64,000 bases of DNA, taken from contig JACVVK020000221.1 of the NCBI GenBank assembly GCA_018292915.2, forward strand, positions 712,501 to 776,500, read 5' to 3'. This document shows positions 57,866 to 64,000 of this stretch, piece after piece. The notes below the pieces were generated by a model. That model was not told the origin of the DNA, did no database searches, and saw only the letters and a program-made list of their open reading frames with translations. Source of the DNA: Batillaria attramentaria. Lineage: Eukaryota; Mollusca; Gastropoda; Batillariidae. The first letter of the stretch is position 1. Every line of letters starts with the position of its first letter. Both the position numbers and the translations under genes were made by a program.

Positions 57866-58186
57866 GCTGCCACAACTCTTTGCCGGCTCCAGTGGTCACG
57901 CTTCCTGTCATAAATATCCCGGCATTAACCAGGCCCGGGAACTACGGCCGTGTAATTATCCACATCATAAGACGTGTCATACAAAGGGAAGCACCCCCAA
58001 AGTCGCACCCGTGAAGTGGGTGAAGCTCGGCTGTGTGGCAACAGCCTCCCCACTGGGCCCATAGCACACCCGCTCTGGGTAGGAGCCGACCTAGGTAGGA
58101 AAAATCCCGCTTGCCTCGGCTGGGATTCGAACCCGGGTCTCCCGGTCCATGGTCCGAAGTGCTAACCACTACACTACGGGGGCCGG
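57866..58186 (-). mobile_element. SINE-2, reverse, internally deleted, with target-site duplication
   Basis: Both ends are present but the central body is shortened. A roughly 17 bp imperfect duplication starts TGACTGGTGGCTG at 57819 and TGACTAGTGGCTG at 58187. Confidence 0.8.
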
Positions 58187-58475
58187 TGACTAGTGGCTGT
58201 TTTTAGAAGCTTTGTAGAGTCCCAGTGTGTGCAGGACCTTAAATGGACCGTAGGCTCAAAGAAAGTCGTATTTCTCTGATATTAGGTAGGAAAAATCCCG
58301 CTTGCCTCGGCTGGGATTCGAACCCGGGTCTCCCGGTCCATGGTCCGAAGTGCTAACCACTACACTACGGGGGCCGGTGACTAGTGGCTGCTTTTAGAAG
58401 CTTTGTAGAGTCCCAGTGTGTGCAGGACCTTAAATGGACCGTAGGCTCAAAGAAAGTCGTATTTCTCTGATATTA
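58088..58475 (-). repeat. 191 bp tandem duplication including a SINE-2 head
   Basis: GGTCCAT at 58144 recurs at 58335. The two units, starting at GGTAGGAAAAATCCCGC, contain the SINE-2 tRNA-like head and 90 bp of flank. I see one clear substitution (CTGTTTTTAG against CTGCTTTTAG). Confidence 0.9.
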
Positions 58476-58617
58476 GAAGCCACAAAGTCGCGAAAACGGT
58501 CGCAACGGCCAAACGAAACAACCTTCAATCTGGCAACAGCTTTAGAGCTTCTAAAAGTATTCTAAAATATTCACCCGTTACACAGGTAGTGCTTGCTTGG
58601 TAATTGTGGAGACGCGG

Positions 58618-58688
58618 AACGGCAGCCGCGAATTAGTCTTTGTGGGTTGCGCGGTTTTAAGCCCTAAAAACTCACTCACTCACTCAGA
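58618..58688 (+). mobile_element. SINE-5, 3' fragment
   Basis: CGCGAATTAGTCTTTGTGGG, then TTTTAAGCCCTAAAAACTCA and an (ACTC)n tail. Same fragment as at 28.9 and 48 kb. A GACGCGGAACG repeated at both sides may be its duplication. Confidence 0.75.
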
Positions 58689-58852
58689 CGCGGAACGCCG
58701 GATCCGGCTTGTTTTAAAACTTCCCGTTGCGGCGTGGACTCCAATAATATGCACACATTACAATACTACACAGGCAATCCATTGACATTCGGCTGCTGTC
58801 TGCTCTGTTTTGTGCACGCTTTCCCTCTGTCCGGCCAATGTTCTTTTTAGAG

Positions 58853-59020
58853 GATGGGTGTTTAGGAGTTTAACGTCCTTTGCCACCACGTGTGGGTGAT
58901 ATATAAAGACGGGGCAAGGAGAAAAAGGCCAGCACAAATGTTTGGCCCCAGCCGGGATCATTCGAACTCACGACCCGAGCATTGAGAGTCCAGCAACGCT
59001 TTACCATTCGGCTATCCTGG
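58853..59020 (-). mobile_element. SINE-1, reverse, with target-site duplication
   Basis: Exact 10 bp duplication CTTTTTAGAG at 58843-58852 and 59021-59030. Confidence 0.9.
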
Positions 59021-60044
59021 CTTTTTAGAGAAAGTCATGCCAAAGTTGAAACATGGGTAGTATGGGAAACACGAATGTTAGAAGACAGTCCTGACCCCGT
59101 AGTGACGGAATTATTCAGAGAAGAAATTCCACAGAAGACCGGCCATGAACTCGGAACTGAAACAACAGCGGTAAAGCAAGATCAGTTTCTGATTGACAGA
59201 CAGACGGAGGATAATGGTGCACGACGGAACATCACATGTTCAAAGCAAACAGTAACATCGGGTTGTATTTTAAAGGCAGTCTTGTGATAGTCTCATTTCT
59301 GCTCCCTGAAAACAACAAAACGTTATCCGATGCACGGTAGCCATGTTTAGACACACGGATCGCGGCGCCCCCTAGTCCGGGGTTTGTGGTTGTCTGTCCC
59401 TGGGGAACAACTCGTCTTTCTGTATGGAATAGACTGAATGTGGCGCAGAGAGAGAGAGAGAGAGAGAGAGAGTCTGCATACAGTTTGCCTCAAGATGTCT
59501 TGTTTTACATCCGAGATAAAAGAGTTCTTCAAAAACAAATGAGAGCGGCATGCGCCATGATGCTTGGGGTTTCTTTTAACAGCAAACAGATGACGAAAAG
59601 CTTTTTCATTCACCTCAGTGCTGGGATACAATGCTCCTCCCCCACTCCCCCCCCCCATCCCCGTCTCGAACTCCTCATCCACTCCCTCCCCGCCCCCCTC
59701 CCCCTTTTTTGGGGGTTTTCTTCTCAAGTTGTTACTTTGTTCTCACCTAAACCAGTTCAGATCAGGTTATGAACGTTGGGTTTTTTGGTATTGTATTGTT
59801 TTGTTTTGTGTTTGTTTGTTTGTTTGGGGGTTTTTTTGCGGGGGGGGGGGGGGTGAATATTTGCTTAGACAATGTTGGAAGATCGGCAATTAAAGGATTA
59901 GTGTCTTCAAGGTCTTGATGACAAGCAGAGTTCCGAATGCAGTACACCGACATCTGCTGGCCGTGCGAACGAGAACTGCAACGGCCCGAAGCTGTTCCAC
60001 CGCACGGTAGAAGATTCTGTGCTTTTTGGCTTGCGTTTCGGTCA

Positions 60045-60570
60045 ACTTATGTTTTGGGACAGTTTGCTCGTGAGTGCACCTGCACGCTCGAAATACTCTA
60101 TCTTGATGATTAGTACAGCTCATAATACTATACAATGTTGTTTACAATTTGCGCGAACGGTCGAACATTCAAATTCTACAACTTGTTACACTACTGGAGC
60201 GCCGCTCAGTGTTGTCGCCGCGTCATCGAGTACGCTTCTTTTGGCTCAGTGCCAGCATTACAGACGCTGTCACTGCCCACGCGTTTAACTCAATTCTTGC
60301 CAAGTTTGGGGTTGTGTACCAGTGGACTCACTAAAAATATCGTATTTAGTTTATGTCAGCATGGATTTCAATTTAGCTCAGTGCACTTTGACTATACTCG
60401 TGTTTGCTGCAGTAAGAGCCACCAGGGAACCGTTAATCTTGCCTGATTCTCGAATACAGGGCCAAAACTGAAAAAATTAAGAGTCAAAAACATTGGATGC
60501 TCTACACCACGCAGGCAGCTTAGAACGACTGACCTGTGAGCATAAGAATTGTAGTATTAGCCCCCCCCCC
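60045..60570 (-). repeat. R1 repeat, reverse, interrupted by R2
   Basis: R1 at 60045-60284 (TTATGTTTTGGGACAGTTTG through GCTCAGTGCCAGCATTACAG), R2 at about 60285-60485, then the R1 end near 60520-60570 (AACGACTGACCTGTGAGCAT, TAGTATTAGCCCC). Confidence 0.75.
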
Positions 60571-60844
60571 CCCCACTGCCCCCTCACCCCCCCCCCCGAT
60601 CCACACCCCACCCGCCCCTTAACTCTTAAAAGCCCATGCAAAAATAGCAATTTTATTTGTCTTCAGATCACTAGGAGCCAATTCAAGCCACTATTACTGA
60701 CGCAATCTGCAGCGGTCTTGGGACTAGTCGAAGGCCCAAGCCTTGCGTAATAGTGGCTTGCAGTGGTTCCCACTGGTGTACAGTAGCTTGTTCTTTTTAA
60801 CAAGTCTTATCGTATAGCGGACAGGGCGTGGTCGGGCACAATCG

Positions 60845-61273
60845 GGCTCTTAAAGATCTAAGCTCCCAGCAAAAAGCTGTCCGAAGTGTGACAAAATTTT
60901 ACAGAGTTGACCGTGCAAGCACAGTCAACTCTGTCACAGTTGCAGAGTTTTCAGCGCTTCGGGGACCCTTACAAAACCGACAGAGCACGAGTTTGCCGTG
61001 ACTTTATTTGACTTTTGGTCAGTGAGCGAGACACATCGCTACAGTGTCTGGCGGATGTTGAGTGCTGCACGTTCATAGTCTTTCTCGCTCAGTGTCAAAA
61101 CGTAAAGACTGAGCTGTGAAATAAGGCTGCCCATGGCTTTTATTGGGGTTTCAGGCCGGGACGCTGAAAACTCTGCAGCTGTGACAGAGTTGACTGTGCT
61201 TGCACGGTCGACTCTGAGATTTTTTTCCACACTTCGGATAGCTTTTTGTTGGAAGCTTAGATCTTTAAGAGTT
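60845..61273. mobile_element. Foldback element with about 120 bp inverted arms
   Basis: The left arm starts CTCTTAAAGATCTAAGCTCC and continues AAAAAGCTGTCCGAAGTGTG, GTGCAAGCACAGTCAACTCT and CAGAGTTTTCAGCG. The right arm is its near reverse complement. Each arm also contains a small hairpin, GAGTTGAC / GTCAACTC around GTGCAAGCAC. Confidence 0.88.
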
Positions 61274-62404
61274 AAAAAGAATTAATGATATTACTGAGTC
61301 CGCACAGATCCGGCGAGGCCGCGACTGGAACTGATGAGCCACTGACTGAGCGACCATTAGTGAGTACTAGTCACGGCCTGCAGCACAGACAGACCGTCCA
61401 CGTCTGATGGCCATGATGGGGTATATCCCCGGGGGCAAAGTACTCATTTGGCCTCCCTGTCCCAGACTCCTCATTTTGCGGCTCGGCGCGCGGGGTCTGC
61501 GTTGTTCTGCGCCCCGGCCGCAGACGGGTGTGCATGGAAAGTTTCATTAGCCGACTAGCGACTAATTGCCAGATCCATCGGCGGCCACCTTCAAATTAGA
61601 CAGACCCCTCTCCTGGGAGTCGGGCAGGGCCGGGGCTGTGGATATCAGGACCAATACAAAACTGGGCCTCGTTGGAGCTGAGGTCTGGTGCAGAATGTGA
61701 GACTGACTGTATAGGTATTGTGGCTAAGGTTTATATGGAGTCGGGCCCAATTCAGTCAAAACCCCGACTTTGAGGTCTGCTGCAGTTCGTAGGACCTAGG
61801 ATCTGGGCCCCGACTGGCTGACGTGAGGCCGGGATGACGTCTGCTGTTAGTTAGTTAATTGGTTAGTTAGTTAATTAGTTACTGAGTTAGTTAGTTAGAT
61901 GTTGAAAAGATGGGTTAAGGTTAACTTGAGGAAGGGGGGGGGGGGCAGATATGCCTGTTCAATTTCGAGACCACATTTGATATTCTCAGTGTATCGTTTT
62001 GAATGTTAAGCCTCACTTGAGTTCATTTCTTGCAGCAAGACGTAGAGATGTTAGGAGACTGAAAAGGTCAACACAAGCTTCGCTGCATAATTTTTGTTCA
62101 GTGCTGTTTTAGTGTTGGTTTGGTTAGTAGGTTAATTGGTTGGATGGTTGGCTGGTTTTACTGTGCACACATACAGATGTATCCGGTCCGGCAAAAACTG
62201 CTGATAGGCGTCAATTCTTCGTGCACCAGCCGTGACCTACATACCTTGCCCTGTGTCTCAATTAATCTGAGGTTGAGGGAGGATGCATAAATAATGTCTG
62301 CCTATCCCCATGAGGATCCAGCGTGGCGTAACAAAGAACTACAATGTACTTCACACGAAAGTCACCCACTGGAGGGAAAAACGGTCAATATTGCCGACAT
62401 CAGC

Positions 62405-62488
62405 CTTTTCTCGTTGCCCCGTCTTTGATATCACCCATGCGTGGTGGAAAAGGACGTTAAACTCCTAAACACCCACCCACCCACCCAT
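62405..62488 (+). mobile_element. SINE-1, 3' half
   Basis: CTTTTCTCGTTGCCCCGTCT through GGACGTTAAACTCCTAAACA and (CACC)n. The head is absent. Confidence 0.75.
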
Positions 62489-62545
62489 TATTTCGGGAGG
62501 GGTTTGATTAGTCTCTCTCAAACACTGCTGTGTCACGGCCCGCAC

Positions 62546-62588
<43 letters not shown>

Positions 62589-62605
62589 CAGAGAGAGACA
62601 GAGCC

Positions 62606-62644
<39 letters not shown>

Positions 62645-62787
62645 TTGTAAGCACGAGCGCGCGCGTGTGTGTAGAGCGCCTGAAGCCCTTTATTGTAGGC
62701 GCTTTAAAAGTCGCAATTATTATTATTATTATTATTGCTACTATACGAGCCGATATAAGTCAGTTTGAGTCTCATTTGCAATACAAA

Positions 62788-62904
62788 CGTTATCGCGAAA
62801 AAGTTGACGATATCAAGATTTATCAAAGAATCTCGAACCAGTTGCAAATTTGAATCGTCTCGATTCGTTGATAATCTTGATATCGTTAACTTTCTTTACG
62901 ATAA
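62788..62904. repeat. Imperfect inverted repeat, about 46 bp arms
   Basis: GTTATCGCGAAAAAGTTGAC + GATATCAAGATTTATCAA against the reverse of TTGATAATCTTGATATCGTT + AACTTTCTTTACGATAAC. Confidence 0.8.
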
Positions 62905-63191
62905 CTGATATAATAATCGCATCAACATAAGTGCTTATCCGAAGTATTTGGCTCAAAGCGCCGCGAGCTCAACACGCACGCTCACGTGAATCACACGCAT
63001 TCTCTCAGACACCGTGGACGTGAACACATAACAGTCTCGTGGTGCGAAGGGCCAGCTCAGCAATTTCAGTTTCTGAAGTGTAGAATTACATTTATTTTCG
63101 GATTCTGTGGGCTGAGGGGGAGGGGGAGGATGTCGGAGAACACGGGGAGAACCCCCGACGGTCGGTCCGAATGAACGGTGCCACATACGAG

Positions 63192-63332
63192 GGTGGGTGG
63201 GTGGGTGTTTTTGGGTGTGAGTTTAACGTCCTTTCCCACCACGTATGGGTGATATCAAAGACGGGGCAACGAGGAAAAGGCCAGCACAAACGTTTGGCCC
63301 CAGCCGGAATTCGAATTCACGACACAAGCATT
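63192..63332 (-). mobile_element. SINE-1, 5'-truncated, nested in SINE-3
   Basis: Flanked by an exact 12 bp duplication GCCACATACGAG at 63180-63191 and 63333-63344. The duplicated site is itself SINE-3 sequence, so this copy inserted into an existing SINE-3. Confidence 0.92.
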
Positions 63333-63392
63333 GCCACATACGAGAGAGGAAAACATTCTTTGTCACGATGAGGGGGGGGGGGGGGGGGGGGA

Positions 63393-63555
63393 GCCGGGTG
63401 GCCGAATGGTAGAGCGTTGGACTTCCAATGCTCGGGTCGTGAGTTCGAATACCGGCTGGGGCAAAATATTTGAGCTGGCTTTTTCACCATTGCCCTGTCT
63501 TTGATATCACCTGCATGTGGTGAAAAGGACGTTAAACCCCCAAACAAGCACCTCC
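63393..63555 (+). mobile_element. SINE-1, full length, second insertion in the same SINE-3
   Basis: GGTGGCCGAATGGTAGAGCG head to GGACGTTAAACCCCCAAACA. SINE-3 resumes after it at about 63570. The duplication is obscured by a G-run on the left and a C-run on the right. Confidence 0.88.
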
Positions 63556-64000
63556 CCCCCCCCCAACCCCGAGGGGCTCGGGTCTGATCCCTCGCACTGC
63601 TGACAAAGACGGTCTTAACCACTAGACCACCGACCGCTTCTTCACACCTGTAGCAAAGACTGAAGCGCGAAGAGCAAGACTTTCGCTACCGCTTGCCGGG
63701 TCTGGGTGACACACAGCCTGCCGCCTTACCTGTAGCGGGTCCTTTGAAGCGACCCGCTAACAAGGGGGTTCATTATGACCTGCCTCTGTCTGACGGATGG
63801 GGACAGGAGGGCCCGGGGCATTGCGGGGGGAGGTGGGGGGGTGTCACCCGAAATAAGCCCCCTCACTTGTCCCCCTCCTCCCCCCCCCCCCAGCTGTGTC
63901 GTCCCACCCCATAGGCAGGCAGTGCATGATTGGCGGGTGGGTAATCAGAATTGACTGAAGCCGTCTGCCGGCGACACCACAAGCCGCTGTGTCAGTAGTA

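Larger units (their letters stand above)
62948..63640 (-). mobile_element. SINE-3, reverse, split by two SINE-1 insertions
   Basis: Body at 62948-63191, resumes at 63333-63370 (GCCACATACGAG, AACATTCTTTGTCACGATGA) and again at 63570-63640, ending AACCACTAGACCACCGACCG. The two gaps are SINE-1 copies. Confidence 0.88.
50700..64000. other. Downstream flank, repeat-rich, no established gene
   Basis: Holds SINE copies, a GGGCCCG-ended MITE pair, tandem duplications at 56.3 and 58.1-58.5 kb, a foldback element at 60.8 kb and nested SINEs at 63.2 kb. The stretch 61.28-61.85 kb looks unique but carries no convincing ORF. A possible Ig-like fragment on the minus strand is listed separately. Confidence 0.6.

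Noticed and set aside
59347..59727. 126-codon minus-strand ORF downstream
   Set aside because: Low-complexity Gly/Ser segments from C-rich and (GA)n tracts, with no domain signature.

Overview
The window is animal nuclear DNA. A single protein is spread over many short exons with GT-AG introns. The introns are packed with (CA/GT)n, (GA/CT)n and (CAT)n microsatellites and with several families of tRNA-headed SINEs, MITE-like inverted-repeat elements and LINE remnants. The mix suggests a marine invertebrate, most likely a gastropod mollusc. That assignment is an inference from genome style and protein divergence, because no sequence search was possible.

One complete gene is visible: a plus-strand villin (gelsolin superfamily actin-binding protein) from the ATG at 2125 to the stop at 47344-47346. 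I resolve 26 coding exons totalling 2445 bp, giving an 814-residue protein. All exon phases join without a gap, and human villin is close in length at 827. Exons 1-6 encode gelsolin repeats G1 and early G2, 6-8 G2, 8-11 G3, 12 the G3-G4 linker, 13-16 G4, 16-19 G5, 20-24 G6, and 25-26 the C-terminal villin headpiece. Intron 1 uses a GC-AG donor. Twenty of the 25 introns are phase 0. The headpiece carries unusual substitutions at structurally important positions.

The 2.1 kb upstream holds repeats and a possible 5' leader. Positions 47347-64000, downstream, contain no second gene that I can establish, only repeat-rich flank. One short minus-strand stretch (about 56.93-57.15 kb) resembles part of an immunoglobulin-like domain and may be an exon or relic of another gene.

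Repeat landscape: the commonest SINE (called SINE-1 here) has about 20 copies, many with 8-13 bp target-site duplications that can be read directly. SINE-2 to SINE-6 are further families with tRNA-like heads or shared tails. Four copies of a roughly 280 bp element have GGGCCCG-type inverted termini. A roughly 1.1 kb inverted-terminus element at 41.4-42.5 kb contains an internal 32 bp tandem array. A foldback element lies at 60.8-61.3 kb, and a 5'-truncated LINE at 25.0-26.45 kb. Several elements are nested inside others, so relative ages can be read. No CRISPR, prokaryotic or viral gene is present. Repeat family names here are local labels, not database names.
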